Part shown: positions 25,871 to 35,971 of the stretch, one piece after another
Layout: each line of letters opens with the position of its first letter
How positions within the stretch are numbered: the stretch's first letter is position 1
NCBI GenBank assembly: GCA_039707465.1
Contig: CM077647.1
Coordinates: 46,526,110-46,590,109, forward strand
Direction: 5' to 3'
Length of the DNA: 64,000 nt
From: Rhabdophis nuchalis
Lineage: Eukaryota; Chordata; Lepidosauria; Squamata; Natricidae
Notes under the pieces: generated by a model
Told to the model about the DNA's origin: nothing
What the model saw: the letters and a program-made list of their open reading frames with translations, nothing else
Databases searched by the model: none
Translations under genes and position numbers: made by a program

Positions 25871-26137
25871 CTGATGCAACAGCCGGATGGGAGGAGTTAC
25901 AGGGAGGTAAAAACCTGATCAGTGGGTATATTTTATGTTTGTGTACCTTGCACATGACACACGTTTGCTAGCCACAAAATAAGTACGTATTATATTATCG
26001 GAAGTCTTTGGGAACGTTGTGTGAAAATTTGGTGTAAATCGGTCCAGTAGTTTTTGAGATTAGCGGCTTTGCGCAAACTATTTTACATTTTTATTTATAT
26101 AGATTCATATTTCTTATGAAATTATTATAATATTCTT

Positions 26138-28156
26138 TTTTTTTTTAATTGAAAAAGTTTTATTGGTTTTTACATTTTTTCAAGAGGGTAGGGTAAGGGA
26201 TATAGGTAAGGTAAAATACAAAGAAATTTTGAGAACTTTCAGGACGGAATCATTGGCCCCTCCAGGGCCTCTTGATAAAACATTGGTAATACATTTTTCA
26301 ATATACTACAAGATGGAAGTGAGTGCATACATCATAAATTCTAAATTCTAAATTCTATGCTGGCAGACATGTACAAACATCCAGATAAAAAGTTACATTG
26401 GGCTAGTAAAAAAAAGAAACCAAACAAATTCATTTTTAGATCTAAGTCTCTTGGCAATTACATCTTCCTGCGCTCCTTTCTGGCCCCCAGCGGGCGGGGC
26501 CGTGGCCCCCCCTGCCCCTCCCGAATCTTCACCCAGGATAGAGGAATGTTTTTTTAAGAAAGGCTTCCGCCTCAGCAACTGTTTTAATCCTAACTCTCCC
26601 TTCTTCCCAGAACACCAACATCCCTTCGGGCGTCACCCACTTAAACCAAATCCCATGGTCAAACAATTTTTTGGATAAGAAGGAAAACTTCCTTCTCATC
26701 TCTCTAATTTTTTTAGGGATCTGTTTCAAGATAGCGACTTCTTTCTGCTTTCTGCTTTAACGGACCACCTCTCTGTGCCTTCAAAATTTCCTCTCTGGTT
26801 GACCTCCTAACAAATTTAATATGTATCTCTCTGGGTACCTCATTTATCCTGGCATATGCAGAATTTATTCTGTAGGCTAGGTCAATGTCCCCCCCTGATC
26901 TCATCTTTGGGTTTATGCAAATATTCTGCTAAAATTGTACTCATGAGATCAGGAAGACATTCACCATCTACCTCAGAAACATTCTAAAATCTTAAAAAGT
27001 ATGACATTCTTTCAAAATCCATCCTTGACATATGCCCAGTTAATTCTCCAACTTCAGTTTTAACATTTTTAAGTTCTCCCTTTGCCCCAGCCAGCCCCCC
27101 CTCCAATTCCTCGGTCTTCTGTGTATTCTCCTTCAGTTGTTTCTGTGTTTCCATAAGTCCCTGTTTGAAATCCTTATTATCTTGTCTTAAACCCTTAATT
27201 TCCTGCACCAAAGTTTGTAACACTTCTTCCAGAGCTGTCATTCTTCTTCCCAATCCTGCCAATTCTGATGTAATAGAAGCCATGGTAAGCTGTTAAGATC
27301 CGTGCCACTAAGATGGCGTTTTTGGGTGGGGCCGCTGTGGCAGGTCAGAAGAACAAAGTCCAAGTCAAAGTTGTAGAAAGTTTATAAAATCCCCAAAGAG
27401 AACAAATTGCAGAGTCAATTATTCAAACAAAGGAGGCACTCCAGAAAAGGAATCGATCAATCCAAAAATTTCTTCATTGGTAGAGAGAGGCAGTCCAAAT
27501 CACAAAGAAACGTTGGTATTTTTCCACAAACAAAAATAGCTATTCAGGAACAAAGGGAAGCCATCTTCCGCCGCCCTGCCTGGGAACCAGCAGGAGAAAG
27601 TCAAAGATACAATTGTTTCAAGCCAGCCGGACTTAGATACATTTGTAGATACAAGCCGCAAACTGCTTTCACTTGCTTAGAAAAAAAAGCCGGATACAAA
27701 ATAACTTCCTCACAACGAGGAGCCATTTCTAACCGCCGCTGTTAAACCGAGGGGGGGTTTAGCAAACAAACACCCCCCTTCACAGTTCTTTCAGTCCAGG
27801 CTGCCAGCAAAGAAAAATAGTTTAAAAAGCACTCCCTCTCCCTCTCGCTGCCAAAGCCCCGGAAGGCTTCCGATCCGCCTTCAGCTCTCTCCAAATTCGT
27901 TAATTGTTACCGTCATCCGTTGGCGAAGGGAACCAAGCTCCCCGCAGCATGCCCCCTTCCTCCTGGGCCGAAGACCCGGACCGCCTCCCAGCTGCCGCCA
28001 GGATGGACCAGCCCAGGCAAGCCAGCCCTACAGAGGGCCCCCCCCAAAAGAAAAAAAAGGGGGTGCCCCGCCCCGTTAGGGGCCGAAAGAGGGACAAAAC
28101 GGCGGACGAACCCCAGAGTTCGTCTGTCGCCGCCAGAAGCGGAACAGGAAGTCTCA
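26138..28156 (-). mobile_element. L1-derived element with ORF1 only (HAL1-like), copy 1
   Basis: Full-length 2.0-kb minus-strand element flanked by a perfect 19-bp target duplication AAATTATTATAATATTCTT (26119-26137 and 28157-28175). It has a GC-rich 5' UTR (28156 to about 27290), an L1-type ORF1, then directly a short 3' UTR with AATAAAACTTTTTCAAT and a poly-A (poly-T at about 26138-26146). No endonuclease or reverse transcriptase ORF2 is present. The 5' UTR, ORF1 and 3' UTR junctions match copy 2 at 58868-60833, so loss of ORF2 belongs to the family. It sits 15 bases beyond the end of Helitron copy 1. Confidence 0.85.
26529..27283 (-). pseudogene. L1 ORF1 RNA-binding protein, broken
   Basis: ATG at 27283 (context GCCATGG) starts MASITSELAGLGRRMTALEE. 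A heptad-rich coiled coil of about 75 residues follows (VLQTLVQEIKGLRQDNKDFK, then TQKTEELEGG), which trimerises L1 ORF1p. The RRM-like strand MDFERMSYFLRF comes next and then an in-frame stop. Beyond it the same frame reads on through LMSTILAEYLHKPKDE to the C-terminal domain DIDLAYRINSAYARINEVPR and IHIKFVRRSTREEILKAQRG. A frame change near 26750 is followed by KKIREMRRKFSFLSKKLFDH and FKWVTPEGMLVFWE. In L1 this protein coats the RNA and acts as a nucleic acid chaperone. This copy cannot make it intact. Confidence 0.8.
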
Positions 28157-28175
28157 AAATTATTATAATATTCTT

Positions 28176-30114
28176 GAACAAATTCTCTTCTACATTCCTA
28201 GACTTCTTCAGTCTAGGAAGGCCCACAAGTCTGCAGACTTGTATTTAGTAGGTAAAAATGTTTCAACAGACGTTATTGTCATTTTGCAGTTTGTGATAAT
28301 TTCTATTCCTTGGGCAATTTTTTACATATGTTCAGGACTTCACTTTTGCCCAGAGAAAGTGATATTGTCTTGCTATTTTCAAATTTGAGTTCCTCCATAA
28401 CATTTAGCATGTGGATGTGGATTGAACTTTATTATTGCACATCTTCCGTAGCACCTCCTTAGTAAGTTAATAGTAGAAGCAGGAATTCCATATTTATACA
28501 ATTGTTTCCTAAATCTTCCAATTTATACAGGGTGCCAAGTAAATTGATTGTAGGAGAGTCTAAATTGACAAAATCTGCCAGTCATTGATCCAAGGAAGAC
28601 AATACATTTACAACTAAAAATCGAATCTTCCTTCTCTAGTCATTAAAGCTAACTACAGGCGACAAAATAATGCATTAATTTTTGAAAACACATTTAGGAG
28701 TACATAAAATATGTTCTAGGAATATATAAAGATTTATATGTCTATCTAGTATAAAATAAATCGATCTGAGTCAGAACTGATGCTTTTGGAAGCTAATAAG
28801 TTATAAATAGCACTGTTTTCTCAGTGCATTTATCGTTTCTGGAGGTAATAATTTATACTGAGCTTAGGGCTATCTAGATATATCTCAGATGATTAAGTAT
28901 AATTTAAATATCGGTACATAGTTAATAAAAGTAGGCTGGGCAGAGTGTATGGGAATATATATATTACTTTCAAAATGAACATCTTGCTATAGGCAATTTG
29001 TATCTTATGTGACCCTAAAAATGGAATGGGGAGCTATGTACAGCCTTTAAGTTACCCACTTCTGCTGCACATTATTTCCGCTCTCTCATTTGTCAAGCTG
29101 ATCATTCAGCCAAGCACAATACAGTCCAATTTTAGAACTCCTAAGAACAGAAATAGAAACAACTTGTGCTCTATTTAGAATGCTTACTATCAGCAAAATC
29201 GTGAGCAGATTTGCCCACTCAGTTATTCCTCCAAGCTATGGCCTTACTGGTTGTGCCTGAAAAGAACTGAAGACCATTCATTCCAATTTCAGATAGGATT
29301 CAACCAGCTTCAGAGGAGCCTATAGGAGATTCTGTCCCTCAATTGAATCATGTGGTCTCCACGTGAGACCACATGATTTTAGGGTAAACCATACATCTCA
29401 GGTCATAGTACTGCAAAATAGCTCATACTGAAATGTATAAACTTAGACTAAACCATAGGTTGTACAGCAAATCTATAATTTAATGCATGTAGTATGAAAA
29501 AAACATGTCCCTTTAGTCATTCTGAATTTTCAGTGGTTTGAATTTGAAGGCCAAAAGATATCACATAGGCCCTGTTTGTAACTGTTTTGCCCTGGGATGT
29601 GATCTATCAGCTGTAGAGATTAGCAGTGCAAATCCTGGAAAAGGTGTAGCTCATTTAAGGATATATACACAGAGATGCCCAAGTTGTATCCTGACATGCT
29701 CCAAAGCACTTTTCCCCCTCCTCCAATTTAAAGAACTGCACAGTCCTACTCCTTATCATATGCATCACCAGATGCGTTGAATGTTACATTCTAAAGAAAA
29801 AAGAAGAATTAAATAATATACTCTGCCTTCTTAAAACAAAGTTATTTTTTTTAGCATTCAAATGTTAGGTTCCAGTTCTAAATAAAGTCATAACATTTTT
29901 TCCTTTTTATAGCATTCTTTTTCTTTTGCAAACCCAGAGCAAAATGTATTCAAAATGGTTTGAAAGTAATGGCATTTGTCATTTGTGTGTTTAGAAAATG
30001 TACATATTTTATATGTAATATATTACACATTTCATATTTACTATTTTCTCAAAAGCAGAAAGTAATTCTTGATTAAATTCTAATTGTTCTTTTAGTATTG
30101 AGGAAAATATGCCT
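28176..30114. other. Unique DNA, nothing recognised
   Basis: AT-rich noncoding DNA. It contains a 14-bp perfect hairpin at 29346-29378 (listed separately). Short open frames have no recognisable motif. Confidence 0.55.
29346..29378. repeat. Perfect 14-bp hairpin
   Basis: AATCATGTGGTCTC (29346-29359) and its exact complement at 29365-29378 surround a 5-base loop CACGT. It could be a chance or template-switch palindrome. No A/T-rich run follows as a terminator would need. Confidence 0.7.
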
Positions 30115-30116
<2 letters not shown>

Positions 30117-30199
<83 letters not shown>

Positions 30200-30201
30200 C
30201 T
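30117..30201. repeat. (CT)n then (ATCT)n microsatellite
   Basis: About 32 uninterrupted CT units are followed by about five ATCT units. Confidence 0.95.
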
Positions 30202-30715
30202 TATTTTATTTCTCCCTTTTTCATTCTCTATATTATCAGGCCATTGCTGAAGGGAGAAAGTGACAGCTCTTAATGATGTACAAACATCTAAACAATTCAT
30301 GAACCTTTAGCACTAAAAGAAAATTCTGAACCAACAAAAAACCAAACTGTTTAGAAAAGTGCACTAAAATATTCTGAAGTCAACATTTGTTGAAAATGTC
30401 TAACCTATATTTTGAAAGACTCAGAAGAGCATTAATCAAAACTAAAGGCACTCCAAACTACAAGAGTTCCACTTCTGAATTCCTCAAAAGCAATTGGAAA
30501 CTGAACTGCGCACTTTTAAGCTATTGCCAGCCTCAAGACCAGAACATACTAGCCAAACAATATTCTCTTCAACTGACCAACAGATCAACTACATTTGAAA
30601 AAAAAAATGCAATTGAAAAATTGAATTGCAAAAATTGGCATTCCAACTTCCTGAATTCCATTCATGATTTTATGACACAATATCTGAAAAACACAATGAC
30701 AATTGAATACTCAGT
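30202..30715. other. No gene recognised; one unexplained open frame
   Basis: A plus-strand frame is open from ATG 30396 for about 120 codons before entering the transposon at 30759. The translation (rich in Asn, Lys, Ser, Leu) matches nothing recognised, and no splice or promoter context supports it. Confidence 0.4.
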
Positions 30716-31015
30716 AAACAGTAACAGAATTGGAAGGGACCTTAGTGATCATCTAGTCCAGGGGTCTGCAAAGTTGGCTCTTTTAAGACTGGTGGACTTC
30801 AACTCCCAGAGTTCCCCAGCCAGCTATGCTGGCTGGGGAACTCTGGGAGTTGAAGTCCACCAGTCTTAAAAGAGCCGACTTTGCAGACCCCTGATCTAGT
30901 CCAACACCTTGCTCACACAGAAGACCTGTACTCAGGATTCAAACCGCCAAACTGCCAACCTTTCGGATCCACAAGCTTAGTGGCTAAGACACTGACCTAC
31001 CTAGCCAGGCACTTG
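30716..31015 (-). mobile_element. LINE/SINE 3' remnants hosting a palindromic hAT
   Basis: CAGAATTGGAAGGGACCTTA (about 30725) and CATCTAGTCCAACACCTTGC flank the hAT element and match the conserved minus-strand CR1 3' end. Next comes TTCAAACCGCCAAACTGCCA then AGTGGCTAAGACACTGA (about 30938-31000), the minus-strand B-box and A-box region of the SINE family at 13311. Both are fragments. Confidence 0.6.
30759..30893. mobile_element. Palindromic hAT MITE with perfect 8-bp duplication
   Basis: A 135-bp element is almost wholly one palindrome: each arm is about 66 bases, from CAGGGGTCTGCAAAGTTGGC to CCCCAGCCAGC, around a 3-base centre TAT. The flanks are perfect octamers ATCTAGTC (30751-30758 and 30894-30901). 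Transcribed RNA would form a long near-perfect hairpin. No coding capacity. Confidence 0.92.
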
Positions 31016-31019
31016 GAGA

Positions 31020-32034
31020 AGGGAGTTTGAGTAGAGACCAAGGCTGGAAAATAGTGATATTTGAAGTCTCATCAGTGGGAAACTACATCATCCTCCAGTC
31101 TCAAAAGCTTTCACATTATAAAAGGGAACTTGTGTCCAATGCTACTTGGAATATGCTTCACCTGAATTGGAAATAAATCTCGTCAACTGCCAGCAGACAG
31201 TGGCATTTGATATGGTGGAGGCATAGAGACACCTTTACAGAAATATCCAAGGATATATTCATCAAGAAAGGCTTCAAGCAGGGTAAAGAATGCAAGAAAG
31301 CATCCCAAGCCTTCAGGATGAATCAATAGATTTTTTTTTATCAGAATACCTAATAAGAACAACTGAATTTTGGATGAAGCAAACAAAATCAGTCATATTG
31401 ATTTTTTATTTAAGAAAGCATTTCTTTTTTTATGAAAGAAGGTAGGTAGATAGGTAGATAGGCAGGTAGGCAGGAAGGATAAAAGGAAGAAGTAAAGAAG
31501 ATGAAGATTAAATGCTGATGTGCCAGTAAGTGGAGAACTGCCAGTTACTAACTTCTTTTTATTTTTAGTATTCCCATTGTTTTATGAATGAATTTCAAAA
31601 AACTGAAGTTTAATATACTTGCCCATAGTAGTAATATTCAAGATTCTTCCAATATATTTATAACATTAATAAAGGTCAGAATTTCTGTGTAATTATGGAA
31701 ATGCTATCCATTTTAAGGATCCTAAATAGCACAACTTTTCCTGTTCTTAATTCTGGCCAGTGTTCAATTAAGGGTAGAGTTTTAGCCCAATGTCATGAAG
31801 TAACTCCACATTTAGTGGAGTGTTTTAAAAAAACACCGATTTTGTATAGGATAAACTGAAGAGATTGCAGTTAAGGGTATTTCAGTTATATGAACATCAG
31901 GAGGTAGTTTCATACTTATTGGAGGTACATATTATCACATTGTGAGTACAAACTCTCTACTGTTTTGACATTTGAACTAATTGACTATTACACTTTAGAT
32001 AATTATGTTCAGTGCATTGGCTTTAGGGGCTATC
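31020..32034. other. Unique DNA, nothing recognised
   Basis: Noncoding. It contains a short TAGG/TAGA-type microsatellite at about 31441-31478. Confidence 0.5.
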
Positions 32035-32110
32035 TACCACATTTTTGGGGGTATAAGACGCACTGGAGTATAAGACGCACCCAGCTTTTCAAGAGGCTTT
32101 TTTTTTTTAA

Positions 32111-32632
32111 GTAGGTAGGTAGATAGAGTGATAGAGAGGGAGAGAAAGAGAGAAAAATACAGTAGAGAGGTAGGGAGAGAGAGAGAGTAGGTAGGTAGGT
32201 AGGTAGGTAGGTAGGTGGGGGAGAGACAGAGGGTAGGTAGGTAGTAGGCAGGTAGAGGGGGAGAGAGAGAGAAATACAGTAGGTAGGTAAGTAGGTAGAG
32301 AGAGTGAATGTAGATAAGTAGGTAGAGGGATAGAGAGAGAAATAGAGAGAGAGATACAGTAGATAGGTGGGGGGAGAGAGAGTAGGTAGATAGAGGAGAG
32401 AGAGAGAGAAATACAGTAGGTAGGTAGGGAGAGAGAGTGTGTAGATAGGTAGATAGAGGGGAGAGAGAGAAATACAGTAGGTAGGTAGGGAGAGAGAGAG
32501 TGTAGATAGGTAGGTAGGTAGAGGGATAGAGAGAGAAAAATAGAAAGAAAGAGAGAGAGGGAGAAATACAGTAGATAGGTAGGGAGAGAGAGAGAGAGTA
32601 GGTAGGTAGGTAGGTAGGTAGGTAGATGTTTC
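32111..32632. repeat. TAGG/GAGA minisatellite, left foldback arm
   Basis: Reverse-complement form of the composite motif: (TAGG)n, GAGAGAGAGA, GAAATACAGTAGGTAGG. Irregular units of about 40-60 bp. Confidence 0.9.
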
Positions 32633-32844
32633 CAGGTGTATTTACCCATGTGCTGGAGAAGGAAATCACTGACCACCTTTGGAACAAATTTTTTTGTTTC
32701 TTATTTGTCATATAAATATAATAAATACATACATAATTTTCTATTAGTGGTCATCCTCCTTCAATGCTAATAATCATTTTTTATCTATTTAGTTGTATAT
32801 TCACTCTCTAACATTTCATTAGAAGGATAGGTTATGGGAAAGAT

Positions 32845-33090
32845 CTCTGCATGTAGCTATTACAGTAAGAATTGCACGGATCCATTGGGAGAAGAGCCTA
32901 ATGCTGGGAAAGTTTGAGGCAAAAGAAGAAGTGGACGACAGAAAATTAGGTGGATGGATGGAGTCACCGAAGCAGTGGGCGTGAGCTTAAATTGACTCCA
33001 GAGGATGGTAAAGGAAAGGAAGGCCTGGAGGGACATTGTCCATGGAGTCACAATGGGTTATACACAACTTCGCAACTAACAACAACAATT
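32845..33090 (+). mobile_element. Bov-B (RTE) LINE 3' end
   Basis: The coding tail is recognisable in translation as SLMLGKFEAKEEVD then a GGWMESP-like segment, the Bov-B C-terminal block. GGCCTGGAGGGACATTGTCC, ATGGAGTCACAATGGGTTAT and ACAACTTCGCAACTAACAAC follow, the diagnostic Bov-B terminus, with an (AAC)n tail. Stops show decay. It lies in the spacer between the foldback arms. Confidence 0.8.
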
Positions 33091-33524
33091 TTAAGAAACT
33101 CAGCTACAAAACAAACTGTTTTAGTATAAATGCAGCATTCTGACTGTCAAAGAATGAGACAATATTCCACTCCTTAAAAGTTTAGTTACCTTTGTGCTTC
33201 CTTACCTGATCCTCTTATAAATTCTCTATAAATGTTAGGCTATAACTGCTAATTTACATGCGTTCTATATGCATAAATTTTGCAGGCTCTCTTTCAGTGG
33301 AAATGTCCAGGGGAATAAGCAAAAACATGGATTGAATGCTTTTTGTTCAGATTGCCCTTATGTAGCAGTTAGTAAATGGTCTGAGATTTGGAATGTAGCA
33401 GTTACATTCATTTGTTTGAGAATTACATTGGTCAAGTACTGTGCCTGCAGAAACAAAGATTTGTTCCAAAGGTGGTCAGTGATTTCCTCCTCTAGCACAT
33501 GGGTAAATACACCTGGAAACATCT

Positions 33525-33898
33525 ACCTACCTACCTACTCTCTCTCTCTCTCTCTCTCCCTACCTATCTACTGTATTTCTCTCTCTCTATTTCTCTCCCT
33601 ATTTTTCTCTCTCTATCCCTCTCCCTCCCTCCCTCCCTCCCTACCTATCTACACACTCTCTCTCCCTACCTACCGTATTTCTCTCTCTCTCCCCTCTATC
33701 TACCTATCTACCTACTCTGTCTCTCCCCCTACCTATCTACTGTATTTCTCTCTCTCTCTCCCCCTCTACCTACTTATCTATCTACACACACTCTCTCTTC
33801 CTACTTACCTACCTACTGTATTTCTCTCTCTCTCTCTCCCTATCCCTTTATCTACCTACCTAACTACACTGTCTGTCTACCTACCTACCTACTGTATT

Positions 33899-33948
<50 letters not shown>

Positions 33949-34062
33949 CCCTCCTACATCCTATCTACCTACCTACCTATCTACTCCCCCCCCCACCTAC
34001 CTACTGTATTTCTCTCTCTTTCTCTCCCTCTCTATCCCTCTATCTAACTACCTACTTTTTTA
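33525..34062. repeat. CTAC/TCTC minisatellite, right foldback arm
   Basis: Plus-strand form of the composite motif: (CTAC)n, CTGTATTTCTCTCTC, (TC)n, with a pure (TC)n stretch around 33899-33947. Mirror of 32111-32632. Confidence 0.9.
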
Positions 34063-34427
34063 AAAAAAAATTGCCTCTTCAAAACCTGGGTGCGTCTTAC
34101 ACTCCAAAAAATACGGTAACAATGAATGATAGCATTTTGAATGTTTCTTTCTGTGTTCCTTTATGTTAAGGAATAAGTATTCCTGAATGTATTTGGATCA
34201 ACCACTTTGATTTCTGATTCTTTTGTCTCTGCTTTTAGTCCAACAGATTGATAGCTATGATTTTGAAATTAATTGCTCTGGTGACTTTATGGATCTGGAG
34301 CAGGGGTGGGTTCCTGCCAGTTCTAACCTCTTCAAAGAAGAGGTTCCACAAATCTACAGTGCCGTTTAGAATCGGTTCCAGCTCCCTCCCCTCCCGCCCA
34401 TCTGCACATCATCAAGATGAAGAGTGA

Positions 34428-34560
34428 GAGGAGGAATTCTGGGAGTTGAAGTCCACAAGTCTTAAAGCTGTCAAGTTTGAACACCCCTGGGGGTTTTTTT
34501 CCTAAAGGGTTAGGAGTGCATGGATCTTGTAACTTGACAGCTTTAAGACTGCTGTCGACT
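34428..34560. mobile_element. Fragment of palindromic hAT MITE
   Basis: GGGAGTTGAAGTCCACAAGT, CTTAAAGCTGTCAAGTTTGA and ACACCCCTG form one arm. AACTTGACAGCTTTAAGACT (about 34531-34550) repeats the other arm in part. It shares the GGGAGTTGAAGTCCAC core with 30759-30893. A local duplication GACTGCTGTC marks the junction with the CR1. Confidence 0.55.
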
Positions 34561-35722
34561 GCTGTCGATATAATTTACTTGGACTTCAGTAAGGCCTTTG
34601 ATAAAGTAGACCATAACCTACTATTAGATAAAGTAGAAAAATGTGGGTTAGACAGCATCACCACCAAATGGATTCGCAACTGGCTGACCAACCACACTCA
34701 ACGTGTAGTCCTCAATGGAACTGCATCTACATGGAAGGAGGTATGCAGTGGAGTCCCCCAAGGCTTTGTTTTAGGCCCAGTACTCTTCAACATTTCATCA
34801 ATGATTTGGATGAGGGGATAAATGGGGAACTCATCAAATTTGCAGACGACACCAAGCTGGCAGGAATAGCCAACACTCCAGAAGATAGGCTTAAGATACA
34901 GAAGGATCTTGACAAACTTGAACATTGGGCACTATCTAATAAAATGAAATTCAATTGTGAAAAAAATAAGGTTCTACATTTAGGCAAGAAAAACAAAATG
35001 CACAGGTACAGTATAGGTGGTACCTTGCTCAATAGTAGCAACTGTGAGAGGGATCTTGGAATCCTTGTGGACAACCATTTAAATATGAGCCAGCAGTGTG
35101 CAGCAGCTGCCAAAAAAGCCAACACAGTTCTAGGCTGCATAAACAGAGGGATAGAATCTAGATCACGTGAAGTGTTAATGCCACTGTATAGTGCCTTGGT
35201 AAGGCCACACTTGGAATACTGCATACAGTTTTGGTTGCCACGATGTAGAAAAGATGTGGAGACTCTGGAAAGAGTGCAGAGAAGAGCAACCAAGATGATT
35301 AGGGGACTGGAGACTAAAACATATGAAGAACGGCTGCAGGAGCTGGGTATGTCTAGTTTGATGAAGAGAAGGACCAGGGGAGACATGATAGCAGTGTTCC
35401 GATATCTCAGAGAGTGCCACAAAGAAGAGGGAGTCAAACTATTCTCCAAGGCACCTGGGGGCAGGACAAGAAGCAATGGGTGGAAACTAATCAAGGAGAG
35501 AAGCAACTTAGAACTAAGGAGAAATTTCCTGACAGTTAGAACAATTAACCTCTGGAACAGCTTGCCTCCAGAAGTTGTGAATGCCCCAACCCTGGAAGTC
35601 TTTAAAAAGATGTTAGATAGCTATTTGTCTGAAATGGTATAAGGTTCCTGCCCATGCAGGGGGTTGGACTAGAAGACCTACAAGGTCCCTTCCAACTCTG
35701 CTATTGTATTGTATTGTATTGT
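34561..35722 (+). mobile_element. CR1 LINE, 5' truncated
   Basis: The plus-strand CR1 starts within the polymerase domain and ends in the typical 3' UTR: GGGTTGGACTAGAAGACCTA, CAAGGTCCCTTCCAACTCTG, then (TATTG)n at 35703-35722. Truncation at the 5' end is usual for CR1. Its sequence is very close to the minus-strand CR1 at 54762-58405, so both are young. Confidence 0.9.
34566..35642 (+). pseudogene. CR1 ORF2 reverse transcriptase, C-terminal part
   Basis: It opens at [20 protein letters not shown] (motif A), then KWIRNWLTN and CSGVPQG (motif B). A small insertion around 34795 shifts the frame. The second frame carries FADDTKLAG (motif C, about 34840) and runs open to the stop at 35642. On the way it passes LEYCIQFWLPRCRKDVETLE, RRATKMIRG and the final WNSLPPEVVNAP, the CR1 C-terminal block. 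Endonuclease and the N-terminal polymerase are missing through 5' truncation. The protein cannot be made, but apart from the frame shift the sequence is well kept. Confidence 0.85.
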
Positions 35723-35971
35723 ACTTGCATGCTTCAAATGCCAGAGTTTCTGAGCCAACATTTCGGTTGTTAAGCAAGAGCGTTGTTAAGTGAGTTTCAC
35801 TACATTTTACAAATTGGCCATGCCCACCCAATGACATGACCACCAAGCCATTCCCACTCGGTCACATGGCTAGCAAGCCACTCCCACCCAGTCACATGGC
35901 CAGCAAACCACTCCCATAAAGCAGGCCACACCTACAGAAGAGGTTCTAAAACTTTTTGAAACCCACCACTG

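Larger units (their letters stand above)
32037..34116. mobile_element. Foldback element with about 660-bp inverted arms
   Basis: The left arm (32037-32699) and right arm (33449-34116) are inverted copies of one sequence. Outer ends are CCACATTTTTGGGGGTATAA on the left and, inverted on the right, CCGTATTTTTTGGAGTGTAA. Both continue into AGACGCACCCAG and a TCTTCAAAA/TTTTCAAGA-GGC segment, then the CTAC/TCTC minisatellite. The inner ends share GATGTTTCCAGGTGTATTTA and CCACCTTTGGAACAAAT. TA lies on both outer sides (32035-32036, 34117-34118), as for Tc1/mariner insertions. The 750-bp spacer holds a Bov-B 3' end. Two separate opposite insertions are possible, but each arm has the outer terminus on one side only. 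Confidence 0.65.
34301..35971. mobile_element. hAT-type element split by a CR1
   Basis: Ends CAGGGGTGGGTTCCTGCCAG (34301) and TTTTTGAAACCCACCACTG (to 35971) are inverted repeats. The flanking octamers ATCTGGAG and ATCTGTAG agree at 7 of 8 positions. The right part (35723-35971) matches the related element at 53626-54048 (AAGCAAGAGCGTTGTTAA, GAGTTTCACTACATTTTA) and contains three about 30-bp tandem units with GTCACATGGC. CR1 34561-35722 lies within, and a piece of a second palindromic MITE lies at 34428-34560. Confidence 0.8.

Noticed and set aside
30396..30758. A plus-strand open frame of about 120 codons
   Set aside because: Asn/Lys/Ser-rich in A-rich DNA, ends by running into a hAT element, and no family or splice signals were recognised.
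32037..34116. Assembly artefact as the reason for the inverted arms
   Set aside because: The arms differ in repeat number and by many substitutions, and the spacer is unique, so a simple duplicated misassembly is unlikely, though not excluded.
34787..35506. A 239-codon minus-strand frame
   Set aside because: It is the antisense of the CR1 polymerase gene read on the plus strand.
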